DNA of 64,000 nucleotides from Antarcticibacterium flavum (GCF_006159205.1 NZ_CP040812.1:3844001-3908000), one strand, 5' to 3'; numbered from the stretch's first letter, positions 51,835-61,333 are shown. Notes: generated by a model from the sequence alone, not told the origin. A program made the numbers and translations.

Positions 51835-53961
51835 TTAGTCAATTAAAATTTCGAGTAATTGAATTGCCGCTTCACTAATTTTAGTGCCGGGTCCAAAGAC
51901 TGCTACGGCTCCTGCATCAAAAAGGTACTGGTAATCCTGGGAAGGGATCACCCCGCCAACGATCACCATAATATCTTTCCTATCCAGCCTTTTGAGTTCT
52001 TCAATCACCTGGGGAACCAGGGTTTTATGTCCTGCAGCCAGGGAGGAGACACCAAGTATATGCACATCATTTTCTACTGCCTGTTTCGCTGCCTCGGCAG
52101 GAGTTTGGAATAGCGGACCAATATCCACATCAAAACCAAGATCGGCATACCCTGTTGCCACTACCTTGGCACCACGATCGTGGCCATCCTGTCCCATTTT
52201 TGCTATCATAATTCGTGGACGGCGGCCATCCTGTTCTGCAAACTTATCTGCCAGTTCCCGTGCTTTATGAAAAGAGGTATTGTCTTTCATTTCTTTTGAA
52301 TAAACCCCGCTAAAAGATTGAATTTTTGCTTTGTACCTGCCATAAACTTCTTCCAGGGCGTCACTTATTTCTCCTAAGGTAGCTCTTTCTCTTGCAGCAT
52401 CCACAGCCAGTGCCAGCAAATTTCCCTCACCCGTTTTCGCGGCAGTTGTAAGTGCCTGCAGGGTATTTTTTACATTTTCAGTATTTCGCTCTTTTTTTAT
52501 TCTTTCAAGTCTTTCCACCTGTTGTAAGCGCACCGTTTGGTTATCTACCTCCAGGGTCACAAGCGGATCTTCTTTATCGAGCCTGTACTTGTTTGTCCCT
52601 ACAATAATATCGGTTTCACTGTCTATGCGAGCCTGCTTTCTTGCAGCTGCCTCTTCTATTCTCATTTTAGGAATTCCGGCTTCAATCGCTTTTGTCATAC
52701 CGCCAAGACCTTCAACCTCTTCAATCAGTTTCCAGGCTTTTTGAGCGATGTCGTGGGTGAGGCTTTCAACATAATAGCTTCCGGCCCATGGATCCACCGT
52801 ACGGGTAATATTGGTTTCCTGTTGGAGGTATAATTGCGTATTTCTTGCAATTCTTGCTGAAAAATCTGTTGGCAGGGCGATGGCTTCATCCAGTGCATTT
52901 GTATGAAGGCTTTGAGTTCCTCCAAAGGCTGCCGCGGCCGCTTCGATACAGGTACGGGCAACGTTGTTGAAAGGATCCTGCTCTGTTAAACTCCATCCGC
53001 TGGTTTGGGAATGCGTACGCAGCGCCAGGGATTTTTCATTTTTAGGATGGAACTGTTTCACCAGCTTTGCCCACAACATTCTTGCGGCCCTCATTTTGGC
53101 GATCTCCATAAAATGGTTCATTCCAATTCCCCAGAAAAAGGATAAACGGGGCGCGAAGGTATCTATATCCATACCCGCTTCAATGCCTTTGCGAATGTAT
53201 TCCAACCCATCGGCCAGGGTATATGCAAGTTCAATTTCTGCGGTAGCTCCGGCTTCCTGCATATGGTATCCCGAGATACTTATGCTGTTAAAGCGAGGCA
53301 TATTCTTAGATGTAAATTCAAAAATATCTGAAATAATCTTCATCGAAGGAGTAGGAGGGTAGATGTAAGTATTCCTCACCATAAACTCCTTTAAAATATC
53401 ATTTTGAATGGTCCCGGATAACATTTCGGGTTTTACCCCCTGTTCCTCTGCAGCTACTATATAAAAAGCCATTATTGGTAGAACGGCTCCATTCATTGTC
53501 ATGGAGACACTCATTTTATCAAGCGGGATCTGGTCGAAAAGTATCTTCATATCCTCTACAGAGTCTATCGCCACTCCGGCTTTTCCCACATCTCCAACTA
53601 CACGCTCGTGATCACTGTCATACCCGCGGTGTGTAGGAAGATCAAAAGCTACAGAAAGACCTTTTTGACCTGCCGCCAGGTTACGGCGGTAAAAGGCATT
53701 GCTTTCTTCAGCAGTTGAGAATCCCGCGTATTGCCGTATGGTCCAGGGCCTGCTTACATACATAGTGCTGTAAGGCCCGCGCAGATAAGGAGGGATCCCG
53801 GCTGCAAAATTCAAATGTTCTGCTTCTGCTATATCCTCTTTCGAATATTCGGGTTTTAAAGAGATCTCTTCTGCAGTCTCAAATCTCTCATTGGATATTT
53901 GTCCGGATTCTGCAGAAATCGATTTTTTCAGGCTTATATTTTGAAGGTCTTTACGAGACAT
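51835..53961 (-). CDS. mutB: Methylmalonyl-CoA mutase, large subunit
   Basis: A 708-aa B12-dependent enzyme converting methylmalonyl-CoA and succinyl-CoA. The TIM-barrel half has [43 protein letters not shown] and [16 protein letters not shown]. The C-terminal cobalamin domain has [24 protein letters not shown] (DxHxxG) and [12 protein letters not shown]. It forms a heterodimer with the smaller subunit encoded just upstream (43 bp). It serves propionate and odd-chain/branched amino acid breakdown. Confidence 0.95.
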   Translation of the reverse strand: MSRKDLQNISLKKSISAESGQISNERFETAEEISLKPEYSKEDIAEAEHLNFAAGIPPYLRGPYSTMYVSRPWTIRQYAGFSTAEESNAFYRRNLAAGQKGLSVAFDLPTHRGYDSDHERVVGDVGKAGVAIDSVEDMKILFDQIPLDKMSVSMTMNGAVLPIMAFYIVAAEEQGVKPEMLSGTIQNDILKEFMVRNTYIYPPTPSMKIISDIFEFTSKNMPRFNSISISGYHMQEAGATAEIELAYTLADGLEYIRKGIEAGMDIDTFAPRLSFFWGIGMNHFMEIAKMRAARMLWAKLVKQFHPKNEKSLALRTHSQTSGWSLTEQDPFNNVARTCIEAAAAAFGGTQSLHTNALDEAIALPTDFSARIARNTQLYLQQETNITRTVDPWAGSYYVESLTHDIAQKAWKLIEEVEGLGGMTKAIEAGIPKMRIEEAAARKQARIDSETDIIVGTNKYRLDKEDPLVTLEVDNQTVRLQQVERLERIKKERNTENVKNTLQALTTAAKTGEGNLLALAVDAARERATLGEISDALEEVYGRYKAKIQSFSGVYSKEMKDNTSFHKARELADKFAEQDGRRPRIMIAKMGQDGHDRGAKVVATGYADLGFDVDIGPLFQTPAEAAKQAVENDVHILGVSSLAAGHKTLVPQVIEELKRLDRKDIMVIVGGVIPSQDYQYLFDAGAVAVFGPGTKISEAAIQLLEILID

Positions 53962-54004
53962 TTTTTTGAATTTAAACTATTTGAAATATTGAGAGCAGGA
54001 CTTC

Positions 54005-55381
54005 TTATTCCTCTTCCTTTTCCAGTCTTCCCTGTTCATATTTTTCTGCCAGGCGCCGCTCTAATATTGGCTGAATTAAAGTTTTTCGCGGATTCTTCTT
54101 TAAGAAGGGAAATAACTCCAGCTCCCCCTTCATCCGGTCATCGGGATTGGCATATTTATTCGTGCCTATGAGCACCAGCTCTCCCTTATCAAATTCTTCC
54201 TGTTCCTTTTGAGCACTTTCTGAAATTTTTCTCTGGATCACTCCTTCTTTTAGCTGACTTAAAAATCCGCCGGCTTTTTCGATGTCTTTAAAGATCTCCA
54301 GGGCTTTTTCAGCAAATTGTGTAGTGAGGCTTTCTATATAATAAGAGCCTTCTGCCGCATTAGAAACCTTGTCCAGGTAACTTTCATTCTTTAGGACCAG
54401 GAGTTGGTTCCTTGCTATCCTGTCACCAAATTCATTGTTCTTGTGATAGATCGCGTTATACGGTGAGTTGTAAACCGCATTTGCACCCCCTAAAATCGCA
54501 CTCATACTTTGGGTGGTGGTGCGAAGGAGGTTAACATTATAATCATACAGCGTTTTATCTCTTTTGGTGGGTTGGGAGAGGATAAAGCAATCCTCCTTTG
54601 CATCATATTCAGAAGCAAGGCTGGCGTAAAGGATCCTTAGAGCCCTAAGCTTGGCAATCTCAAAAAAATAATTTGGGCCGGTAGTGGTAAGAAACTGAAT
54701 GTTAAGATCTTTCAGTTCGGTTTTATACCTATAATGGTTGAGATATTCATTAGCATGAGCCAGTGCATAAGCAAGTTGCTGGGGGATTGTTGCACCTGCA
54801 TTTTGGTAAAGCGTGGTGTCTACACTCACTGCTGAAAGAAATTGCTTTTGCTGAAGCACCTTCTCCAGGATCTCATGATCATTCCTAAGATCGGTATACC
54901 AGTTGCCGCTGCGAGCAAGATTCCCAATAATATCGAGGTGTAAAAAGACCTCTACATTCTTCTGCTGAAAAAAAACAGCAAGATTCTTCAGGTATTTCTC
55001 TGAAAGGAATTGAAATTCCAGGTGCACACTTATTTTTTCAAGCGGAAGGTTTTCCAGTAGTTTTTCGACCGACGTTTCTTCAGAAGGAATGATGAACCAA
55101 AGACTTTCAGCTCCCTTCTTTAATACCTCGAGAGCTCTTCGGCTACTTATTTCTACAGAAGCAACAAAGATCTTTTCAACTATCTCCCAGTTCTTTGGAG
55201 AGAGAACTTTTGCAGGTTCAGAAACATCTTCAGCAGTATAAAAAGGTTTTACATTTATCCCGTCCCTGCTGTGATAGATCAATTCCTCATTATAATCGGC
55301 TCCTTTTAGATCGTACTGGATTTTTTGTTTCCACTGTTTGGCAGTGACATCTTCAAATTCCTGAAATAAAGGTTGGCTCAT
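54005..55381 (-). CDS. mutA: Methylmalonyl-CoA mutase, small subunit
   Basis: A 458-aa non-catalytic partner of MutB. It shows the mutase barrel (FQEFEDVTAKQWKQKIQYDLKGADYNEELI, AGATIPQQLAYALAHANEYL, GDRIARNQLLVLKNESYLDKV, EGSYYIESLTTQFAEKALEIF) but lacks the C-terminal cobalamin domain and its DxHxxG. That truncation is normal for the small subunit. It is 29 bp behind ftsB and 43 bp before mutB, so mutAB is transcribed with udk-ftsB. Confidence 0.9.
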   Translation of the reverse strand: MSQPLFQEFEDVTAKQWKQKIQYDLKGADYNEELIYHSRDGINVKPFYTAEDVSEPAKVLSPKNWEIVEKIFVASVEISSRRALEVLKKGAESLWFIIPSEETSVEKLLENLPLEKISVHLEFQFLSEKYLKNLAVFFQQKNVEVFLHLDIIGNLARSGNWYTDLRNDHEILEKVLQQKQFLSAVSVDTTLYQNAGATIPQQLAYALAHANEYLNHYRYKTELKDLNIQFLTTTGPNYFFEIAKLRALRILYASLASEYDAKEDCFILSQPTKRDKTLYDYNVNLLRTTTQSMSAILGGANAVYNSPYNAIYHKNNEFGDRIARNQLLVLKNESYLDKVSNAAEGSYYIESLTTQFAEKALEIFKDIEKAGGFLSQLKEGVIQRKISESAQKEQEEFDKGELVLIGTNKYANPDDRMKGELELFPFLKKNPRKTLIQPILERRLAEKYEQGRLEKEEE

Positions 55382-55410
55382 TTTTAGTTATTTTGTCTAA
55401 GTGAAGTTAT

Positions 55411-55725
55411 TTACCGAATAGTATCATATTCGATGATGAAAATATCCTCATTGGGACGTTTCATATAATAATTTTGTCTGGCATAATTCTCCAGCTCAAA
55501 GGAATCATTGAGTTTTTCAATAACAGTCCTGTCCTTTGCGATCTCTTTTTTATAATACTCCTTATTGCTCTGTAACTCATTGATCTCCTGGTCCAGCTCA
55601 TGGTGGATAAGCCAGGAGTTGCTGTCCAGGAAAAACATCCAGAAGGCAAAAATGAGCAGAATAAGAACATAACGGTTGCTCAGGATCCTGAACCATCTTT
55701 TATTACGGATGTCTTTTAATTTCAT
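55411..55725 (-). CDS. Septum formation initiator FtsB/DivIC family protein
   Basis: A 104-aa single-pass protein: a short basic cytoplasmic end (KDIRNKRWFRILSNR), one membrane helix (YVLILLIFAFWMFFL), and a periplasmic coiled coil (ELDQEINELQSNKEYYKKEIAKDRTVIEKLNDS), ending in the ENYARQNYYMKRPNEDIFII segment conserved in DivIC/FtsB. It joins FtsL and FtsQ in the divisome. It is 54 bp behind udk; this udk-ftsB-mutAB order is frequent in flavobacteria as I recall it. Confidence 0.87.
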   Translation of the reverse strand: MKLKDIRNKRWFRILSNRYVLILLIFAFWMFFLDSNSWLIHHELDQEINELQSNKEYYKKEIAKDRTVIEKLNDSFELENYARQNYYMKRPNEDIFIIEYDTIR

Positions 55726-55779
55726 TGCCTGGGATTATTTTTAGGATCGGGAATTTTCCAGATGGATAAAGATACAAAA

Positions 55780-56388
55780 TTAGGATAATCTGTCTTTTAT
55801 AATTGTTTGCACAATATCAACAGCTACGGTATTATAGCGGTTTGTAGGAATAATAATATCTGCAAATTCCTTGGTGGGTTCTATAAATTGCTGGTGCATA
55901 GGCTTAAGGGTGGTTTGGTACCTCCACAAAACTTCATCCAGGTCGCGGCCTCTTTCATTGATATCTCTTTTAAGCCTGCGAATAAGCCGTTCATCACTAT
56001 CTGCATGCACATAGATCTTGATGTCGAACATATCCCTCATATCTGCGTGCGTTAGAATAAGGATACCTTCCACAATAACAACCTTACGGGGGTGGATGGT
56101 GCGCGTTTCCCCGGTGCGGTTATGTTCTGTAAAGGAATATATTGGTTCTTCGATAGAATTACCTGCTTTAAGCTCCTTTAGATGGGACACCAGGAGGTCA
56201 AAATCGATCGATTTGGGATGATCAAAATTTATCTTTTTCCTTTCTTCAAAACTAAGATGTGTGGTGTCCTGGTAATAGGAATCCTGGGAGATCACATCTA
56301 CTTCTTCATTCTTTAATTCTTCAATGATCTGTTTAACAACCGTGGTTTTCCCACTTCCGGTTCCCCCTGCTATTCCAATGATGAGCAT
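55780..56388 (-). CDS. udk: Uridine kinase
   Basis: A 202-aa salvage kinase phosphorylating uridine and cytidine. The P-loop is GIAGGTGSGKTTVVKQI at the N-terminus. SQDSYYQDTTHLSFEER is the substrate-binding lid, followed by NFDHPKSIDFDLLVSHL, KVVIVEGILIL and RLIRRLKRDINERGRDLDEV. Length is the family norm. It is first in the udk-ftsB-mutA-mutB unit. Confidence 0.95.
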   Translation of the reverse strand: MLIIGIAGGTGSGKTTVVKQIIEELKNEEVDVISQDSYYQDTTHLSFEERKKINFDHPKSIDFDLLVSHLKELKAGNSIEEPIYSFTEHNRTGETRTIHPRKVVIVEGILILTHADMRDMFDIKIYVHADSDERLIRRLKRDINERGRDLDEVLWRYQTTLKPMHQQFIEPTKEFADIIIPTNRYNTVAVDIVQTIIKDRLS

Positions 56389-56466
56389 ATTTTTTTAATT
56401 TTTGCCAAAGTTAATTAATCCTGTTGGAATAGGGGAGTGGGATATTTTTGAAATTCAAATTGCTTA

Positions 56467-56501
56467 CAAAAAAAGAGAGACCGGTTCGCGCCGATCTCTC
56501 T
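56467..56501 (-). terminator. Intrinsic terminator after the cytochrome c gene
   Basis: AGAGAGA and TCTCTCT (56474-56480 and 56495-56501), with an inner CGG/CCG pair, form a hairpin. On the minus strand it is followed by a run of T (the A run at 56468-56474). It lies 22 bp beyond the stop. Confidence 0.75.
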
Positions 56502-56522
56502 ATAATTATAATAAGATATTAT

Positions 56523-56981
56523 TTATTTCTCAAGCGCAGCAACCTCTTCCTCTGTTACCATTTTTTCAATGTTGTTGCTCCAGGAGTTGTTGATATAGTT
56601 CATAACATCTGCCACCTCCCGGTCGGTAAGGCCAAGATCTACCATAACACTGTTATACTTTTCGCCATTAACTTCTATAGGGCCTCGCAGACCATATTTT
56701 ACCGCGTGGATGCTTTCGTTGCGTTTTTCGGTTAACCAGTCTGAATTATCAAGGGGTGGGAAAGCGCCGGGAATCCCTTTGCCATTATTAAGATGACAGG
56801 TGACACAAAAATCATTATAGACTTCCTTACCCCGTTTATAACTATCGCTTTGCTTTACCTGGTTGGATGCTGTAGCAGGGGAATTCCCCACCTGTACATA
56901 ATCATCTCCTTCTTTATTCTCACCATTAGATTTACAGCTTAATAGCGCTGCAACCAGGAATAATTTTAGAACTATTTTCAT
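56523..56981 (-). CDS. c-type cytochrome lipoprotein
   Basis: A 152-aa protein with a lipoprotein signal (AALLSC, Cys16). One haem is bound by CVTCH (Cys59, Cys62, His63), followed by LNNGKGIPGAFPPLDNSDW. A Met ligand is likely in NSVMVDLGLTDREVADVMNYI. It is fused to nothing, but starts 4 bp inside the end of the PQQ-dehydrogenase gene, so the two are translated together. It probably accepts electrons from that enzyme. Confidence 0.9.
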   Translation of the reverse strand: MKIVLKLFLVAALLSCKSNGENKEGDDYVQVGNSPATASNQVKQSDSYKRGKEVYNDFCVTCHLNNGKGIPGAFPPLDNSDWLTEKRNESIHAVKYGLRGPIEVNGEKYNSVMVDLGLTDREVADVMNYINNSWSNNIEKMVTEEEVAALEK

Positions 56982-58111
56982 TCTTGAGTCTTTTCTACTT
57001 CTTTTTCAACAAGTTTCACAATTCCCAGATCTTCAACAGAAACATATACAGTACCATCTGGTGCCTGCTTTACATCTCTAACCCGGCCTATATCTTCAAG
57101 AAGTTTTTCCCTTCGCTCTACGCTTTCCCCATCCAGGACCACATGTTCCAGGTAACGGAATTTAAGTGCTCCCACCAACAGGTTTCCTTTTAGGGTAGGA
57201 TATTTATCTGATGTAACAATAGCGAATCCACTTGGGGCAATTGACGGGGTCCACTGGTAAATAGGATCTTCCATTTCAGGATTTGAAGTTTGGTCGCTTA
57301 TGGCTCCGCCCCCATAATTTTCCCCGTAGGTTACTACAGGCCAGCCATAGTTTTCACCTTTTTTGATAATATTGATCTCATCCCCGCCTTGTGGTCCATG
57401 TTCATGAACCCAAACTTCCCCTGTATCGGGATGAAGGATCATTCCCTGCGGATTCCTGTGCCCATAGCTGTAAATCGCCTCTTTTGCATTCGACTGTCCT
57501 ACAAACGGGTTGTCCTGCGGGATACTGCCGTCATCATTGATCCTGTAAATTTTCCCGGCATCCCGGGTTATATCCTGCGGATTCTCATCCCGGTTACCCC
57601 GGTCTCCAATGGAGAAATAAAGGTATCCATCTTTGTCAAAAACCATCCTGGAACCAAAATGTTGTCCTCTGGTGGTATTTGGGGTAGCTTTATAAAGCAC
57701 TTCCAGATCTGTGAATTGAGTACCACTAAGTTTTGCACGGGCTATAGCGGTATTTCCCCCGTCTCCCTCTCCTTCGCTGGAGGCATAGCTCATATAGATC
57801 CAGCCGTTCTCTTCATAATTGGGATGAAGGATGATATCAAGAAGGCCTCCCTGGCCACGAACGTAAACCTCTGGCCCACCGGTGAGCTGTTGTTTGTTTC
57901 CGTCTTTAAAATGGAGGATCTCCCCATTCTTTTTAGTGATAAGCATACTACCATCTGGCAGGAAGGTCATTCCCCAAATAATTTCCTGTTCCTCAACCAC
58001 TACTTCGTGATCAATGGTGGTATTGGCTTCTTCAATAGTAGTATCTTTTTGTGCACAGGCAATTATGCTGAAAAATGCCGCGCTAAATAAGCAAAGTAAA
58101 CTCGATTTCAT
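56978..58111 (-). CDS. PQQ-dependent sugar dehydrogenase-like lipoprotein (Gdh/YliI type)
   Basis: A protein of 377 aa when started at the Met ending at 58111 (MKSSLLCLFSAAFFSIIACAQ, with lipidated Cys19). It is a six-bladed propeller of the soluble glucose dehydrogenase group. Visible landmarks are VRGQGGLLDIILHPNYEENGWIYMSYAS, GQHFGSRMVFDKDGYLYFSIGDRG, YSYGHRNPQGMILHPDTGEVWVHEHGPQGGDEIN (substrate/PQQ His) and YGWPVVTYGENYGG. It oxidises an aldose or related sugar in the periplasm and probably passes electrons to the cytochrome in its operon. The longer frame to 58162 is not supported. Confidence 0.9.
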   Translation of the reverse strand: MKSSLLCLFSAAFFSIIACAQKDTTIEEANTTIDHEVVVEEQEIIWGMTFLPDGSMLITKKNGEILHFKDGNKQQLTGGPEVYVRGQGGLLDIILHPNYEENGWIYMSYASSEGEGDGGNTAIARAKLSGTQFTDLEVLYKATPNTTRGQHFGSRMVFDKDGYLYFSIGDRGNRDENPQDITRDAGKIYRINDDGSIPQDNPFVGQSNAKEAIYSYGHRNPQGMILHPDTGEVWVHEHGPQGGDEINIIKKGENYGWPVVTYGENYGGGAISDQTSNPEMEDPIYQWTPSIAPSGFAIVTSDKYPTLKGNLLVGALKFRYLEHVVLDGESVERREKLLEDIGRVRDVKQAPDGTVYVSVEDLGIVKLVEKEVEKTQE

Positions 58112-58204
58112 ATATAAAAATTTTGAGGCATAAGTTATGAAAAAACCCGCTGAAACCTTCAAAAACTTGTGTTAAGAGGATGAAAGGAAGATTTTGGTGG
58201 TATT

Positions 58205-58280
58205 CCAGTAAAGATCAGGAAACAAGAAACAAGAGACAAGAATCAAGAAACCAGGAAACAAGAACCAGGAAACAAGAAAA
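58205..58280. repeat. ACAAGA word repeats beside the 215-bp element
   Basis: About nine ACAAGA/CCAGGA words occur with 7-8 bp steps (CAGGAAACAAGAAACAAGAG, ACAAGAATCAAGAAACC, CAGGAAACAAGAACCAGG). The same words are at 49892-49918 and again at 58541-58556. No coding frame is convincing. With the element at 58315-58531 they fill most of 58163-58560. Confidence 0.8.
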
Positions 58281-58314
58281 TTAGGTAAAGAGAAAAAAAC
58301 TGACGATTCCAGGT

Positions 58315-58531
58315 TCATTATGGTCCGGCTAAAGAGTCTAGACCGCTTACGCTGCTGGAATATAGAACCTGGACTAAAATCTACACGTATAGAAAACACT
58401 GCTTTACCCAATTTTAAAAGCGTGGTTTTTCCTAAACTCTTCTAAATTTAATACCATCCCCTGATTGAGGTTGATATTTCTTCTGACTATATAGATTAAA
58501 GCTTAAGGAAAGTTTTAAAAATTTTAATCGG
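58315..58531 (-). repeat. Dispersed non-coding element, copy 2 (inverted)
   Basis: The reverse complement aligns with 50330-50544: TCATTATGGTCCGG, AGAGTCTAGACCGCTTACGC, CTGCTGGAATATAGAACC, CCTAAACTCT, CATCCCCTGATTGAGGTTGA, CTGACTATATAGA and TTAAGGAA all have counterparts in order. This copy also has an 8-bp inverted repeat CCAGGTTC (58309-58316) with GAACCTGG (58365-58372), not kept in copy 1. It lies between two patches of ACAAGA words. Confidence 0.8.
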
Positions 58532-58556
58532 ACACTAGCGAAACAAGAATCAAGAG

Positions 58557-58959
58557 TTGATATTAGAGAAAAATACTAACGACTTCAAGGCCTTGAGGAT
58601 AGAAGATGTTTTATACTAAAAAATATGTTTATTTTTTTACCATAAACCTGTAATGTAAGAAAGGATAAAACTTGCTTCACCCACTGTCTTAATTGATTAC
58701 AACAGACGAGAGGGGCACTTTCCCACTATACCATTATTTCAAAATTAAATACCCGAAAAAAATAATTCAAATTTATAATGCAGGTTGTCTTAATTCCTAT
58801 ATATTTGCAGCCGCTAAGGCGGTAAGTTCTTTAATATTTAAAATGAAAATTCCGGATTGTAAAACCTTTGAAAGGTTGGAAGTATTCCGCGAGTTCAGAG
58901 ATTCTTTTTTGGAATTTGGAATTTAAAAATTTGAGATTTTACGGCGCAGCCGTTAGTCT
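58557..58959. other. Region without a supported gene upstream of the tRNA
   Basis: About 400 AT-rich bases. A short frame (58693-58926) has a random-looking composition and no recognisable features. TATATTTG at 58800-58807 is a -7 match with no proper -33 box; it might serve the tRNA 150 bp downstream, but this is weak. Nothing else stands out. Confidence 0.5.
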
Positions 58960-59034
58960 CGGGGTGTAGCGTAGCCCGGTTATCGCGCCTGCTTTGGGAG
59001 CAGGAGGCCGCAGGTTCGAATCCTGCCACCCCGA
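58960..59034 (+). tRNA. tRNA-Pro, anticodon TGG
   Basis: A complete cloverleaf of 75 nt. Acceptor stem CGGGGTG pairs with CACCCCG (59027-59033) and the discriminator base is A. The D arm follows, the anticodon stem CCTGC pairs with GCAGG around loop TTTGGGA with anticodon TGG at 58995-58997, and the T arm is GCAGG-TTCGAAT-CCTGC. CCA is not encoded. The first base C and the proline anticodon agree. Its 3' end is the probable integration target for the element whose integrase is 228 bp downstream. Confidence 0.97.
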
Positions 59035-59261
59035 CAATTACGGTGTCAATAGACACTAAAATATAGCTAATCTTATGAAAATCAATGATTTTCATTTTTC
59101 TTGAAATCATAAGATTGGCTTTAATATCAATTCAAAGGTTACCTATTCGGTTACCTAAATTGTTACCAGAATTTTCACTACATTGGTAATTCAATAGACT
59201 TGACTTTCGCAGCGATTTGACTTTCGTAAACAAATCGATTATTAACTTAAAGCGAGAGTTT
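59035..59261. other. Putative attachment/recombination region with inverted and direct repeats
   Basis: Between tRNA and integrase are: a GTGTC/GACAC hairpin (59043-59056); a 14-bp near-perfect inverted repeat (59065-59078 with 59107-59120) enclosing the perfect palindrome GAAAATCA-A-TGATTTTC (59077-59093); three GTTACC boxes starting at 59138, 59150 and 59162, exactly 12 bp apart; and TTGACTTTCG twice (59200-59209 and 59217-59226). Such density is typical of integrase arm-type and excisionase sites. The core att sequence and its partner cannot be fixed because the right end is not in the window. Confidence 0.6.
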
Positions 59262-60515
59262 ATGCAGACTTCCAAGACTTTTACCATTCATTTTTGGCTG
59301 AGTATGGCCAAAGCAAAAGATGATTTTGCACCTATTTATGCCCGTATTACGGTCGATGGAAAACGTGCCGAAATCAGTTTAAAACGATCTACATCGGTTA
59401 CCTATTGGGATACCCGTTCCAAGAGGTCAACGCTAAGGACTTCCGATGGAAAGTCATTAAACGTTTACCTTGACCAGGTGTACTCTGATTTATTGGAATG
59501 CCACAAACAGCTTCTGGGCGAAACCAAATACGTTACCGCCCAGGCCATCAAAGCCCGATATCTTGGGGAAGATGAACAGCACAAAACGCTGCTTCAACTG
59601 GTTTTTTATCACAATAAGAATATGGTTTCGGTACTCAAACCCGGCACCTTGAAAAATTACTTCACTACGGAACGCTATATCAAACGGTATCTGAAGCACA
59701 AACTAAAGACCAATGACGTTTTCCTGAAACAACTGTCCTATAAATTCATCATTGATTTTGAACAGTTCCTACGTAACGGAAAATCCATAAACCGTTCACA
59801 GCCCCTAAAGAACAATGGGGTTATGAAACACTTGGAACGCTTGAAAAAGATGATGAACCTTGCCCTTCGGTTGGAATGGATCGAAAAAGACCCTTTTGTA
59901 AGGTTCTCGCTGAAGTTCACAAAACACCAACGGGCATTTCTGTCCCAGTCGGAACTTGAAGTTTTGGAATCTGGTCAGCTTTCAAAAGTGATGCACCAGA
60001 AAACGAGGGATGTATTTGTTTTTGCCTGTTATACGGGACTGTCCTATATCGATGTAAAATTACTTTGCGATGACCATATTGTACGAGGCATCGATGGAGA
60101 TTACTGGATATTTACAAAAAGGGAAAAGAACGATGAAGCCGTAAAAATACCACTGTTGGATAAAGCCCTTGACATACTGAAAAAATATGACCAAGATCCT
60201 AAAAGCAAGCAAGAAAAGCTGCTTCCGGTATTTTCCAATCAGAAAATCAACAAATATTTGAAGGAAATAGCGATAATTCTAAAAATCAATAAAAAGCTTA
60301 CGTTCCACGCGGCCAGACATACGTTTGCCACTACAGTTACGCTTTCAAATGGCGTACCCATTGAGACCGTTTCAAAATTGCTAGGTCATACCAAGCTTTC
60401 CACAACGCAAATCTATGCCCGGGTTATCGAGCAAAAGGTATCATCGGATATGCGTTCGTTACGCACTAAATTAAACACCAAGGACACGGCCGAAACAAGG
60501 GTGCATTATCAATAA
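59262..60515 (+). CDS. Tyrosine-type site-specific integrase (CTnDOT-like)
   Basis: A 417-aa recombinase when started at 59262 (MQTSKTFTIHFWLSMAKAK). An N-terminal arm-binding domain (FAPIYARITVDGKRAEISLKRS) precedes a SAM-like core-binding region and the catalytic domain. Catalytic residues are HAARHTFAT (His349, Arg352), LGHTKLSTTQIYARV (His376, nucleophile Tyr385). The first Arg is replaced: YTGLSYIDVKLL has Ser261, as known for IntDOT. The gene lies directly downstream of tRNA-Pro, pointing away from it. The TTG at 59217 lies in a direct repeat and is a less likely start. Confidence 0.93.
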   Translation: MQTSKTFTIHFWLSMAKAKDDFAPIYARITVDGKRAEISLKRSTSVTYWDTRSKRSTLRTSDGKSLNVYLDQVYSDLLECHKQLLGETKYVTAQAIKARYLGEDEQHKTLLQLVFYHNKNMVSVLKPGTLKNYFTTERYIKRYLKHKLKTNDVFLKQLSYKFIIDFEQFLRNGKSINRSQPLKNNGVMKHLERLKKMMNLALRLEWIEKDPFVRFSLKFTKHQRAFLSQSELEVLESGQLSKVMHQKTRDVFVFACYTGLSYIDVKLLCDDHIVRGIDGDYWIFTKREKNDEAVKIPLLDKALDILKKYDQDPKSKQEKLLPVFSNQKINKYLKEIAIILKINKKLTFHAARHTFATTVTLSNGVPIETVSKLLGHTKLSTTQIYARVIEQKVSSDMRSLRTKLNTKDTAETRVHYQ

Positions 60516-60866
60516 TTCGGTTTGGAAAACAGCTTTTAGGTTCTAATCCAGTCGGCACTCTTATTTTTTCTCGTCAAATCCTTTGCAGATTTTGGTTTTT
60601 TATTGAGCCATAAATTTCTGCGTTAAGTCATTTTTTGTTTCGGTCAGCTGAGGCAACCAAAACCAAACCGTGGGCAAATGTAGCCACATCCCACCGCTTG
60701 GTCAAGGCCAGGCCCTTCGGGATGCCGAACATTTTTCTGCGAAAAATAACCGCTCATACCTTGCCCCTTCCTACCTGTGGCTGTTAATGCCCTGTTTTGG
60801 TATTGCTCGTTGCCTTACAAGCTACCAAAACGATTTAAAATAATGTTTAATTTAAAAATTTTAATT
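60516..60866. other. Region without a gene inside the mobile element
   Basis: No frame of convincing quality is present in these 351 bp, and no terminator with a T run is seen after the integrase. The stretch is richer in G+C toward its right half (60650-60780). It may hold the promoter of the next gene, but no TAnnTTTG match near 60840 was found. Confidence 0.5.
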
Positions 60867-61274
60867 ATGGCAACAACAGTAAAACAAAACGGAACTGCAA
60901 AAAAGGAAAATGCATCCGTTAAAAAAGAAGTACAGAAAAAACTGACCGATGAAGCTATCGGAAAAACCGCTTCTACAGAAAAAGCGGTAGCATCCAAAAA
61001 AGCTACCATCAGTTTGGATGATCGAATCCAAAATTTTGAAAAACTGAGAGGATTGGCCACCCAACGGGAACGGTTATCCCAAACCTTGAACGAGTTGACG
61101 AAATTCAACTACAACCAAGGGGATTCAGCTTCATTTTATATCCGGGATTCCCACAATTTGGAGTTTAAAACGACCAATACGAACCTTATCAAATTGGTCA
61201 CAACACACTTACAGTCCACTTTGGAGGAACGAAAATCCGAGATTGAGGAACAAATTGTAGAGTTTGAACTCTAA
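60867..61274 (+). CDS. Mobile-element protein of unknown function, 135 aa
   Basis: With the ATG at 60867 (MATTVKQNGTAKKENASVKK) the protein has a Lys/Ala/Thr-rich, probably disordered first third. The rest begins ISLDDRIQNFEKLRGLATQRERL, forms two helices around a beta hairpin (SASFYIRDSHNLEFKTTN), and ends in a Glu-rich helix (TLEERKSEIEEQIVEFEL). I recognise it as a recurrent protein of Bacteroidota plasmids and integrative elements, without known function. Leader TTTAATTATG is as usual without Shine-Dalgarno. A strong terminator follows. Confidence 0.8.
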   Translation: MATTVKQNGTAKKENASVKKEVQKKLTDEAIGKTASTEKAVASKKATISLDDRIQNFEKLRGLATQRERLSQTLNELTKFNYNQGDSASFYIRDSHNLEFKTTNTNLIKLVTTHLQSTLEERKSEIEEQIVEFEL

Positions 61275-61301
61275 GGTAACTTTAAATCTTTTAAACAGGA
61301 A

Positions 61302-61333
61302 GCCTACTCGCAAGAGTAGGTTTTCTTTTTTCC
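61302..61333 (+). terminator. Intrinsic terminator after the 135-aa gene
   Basis: CCTACTC (61305-61311) pairs with GAGTAGG (61316-61322) around a GCAA tetraloop. The stem extends by three weaker pairs and is followed by TTTTCTTTTTT. Confidence 0.85.

Noticed and set aside
58693..58926. Possible 77-aa protein upstream of tRNA-Pro
   Set aside because: Composition is that of AT-rich random sequence, with no family or operon context and no promoter at the right distance.
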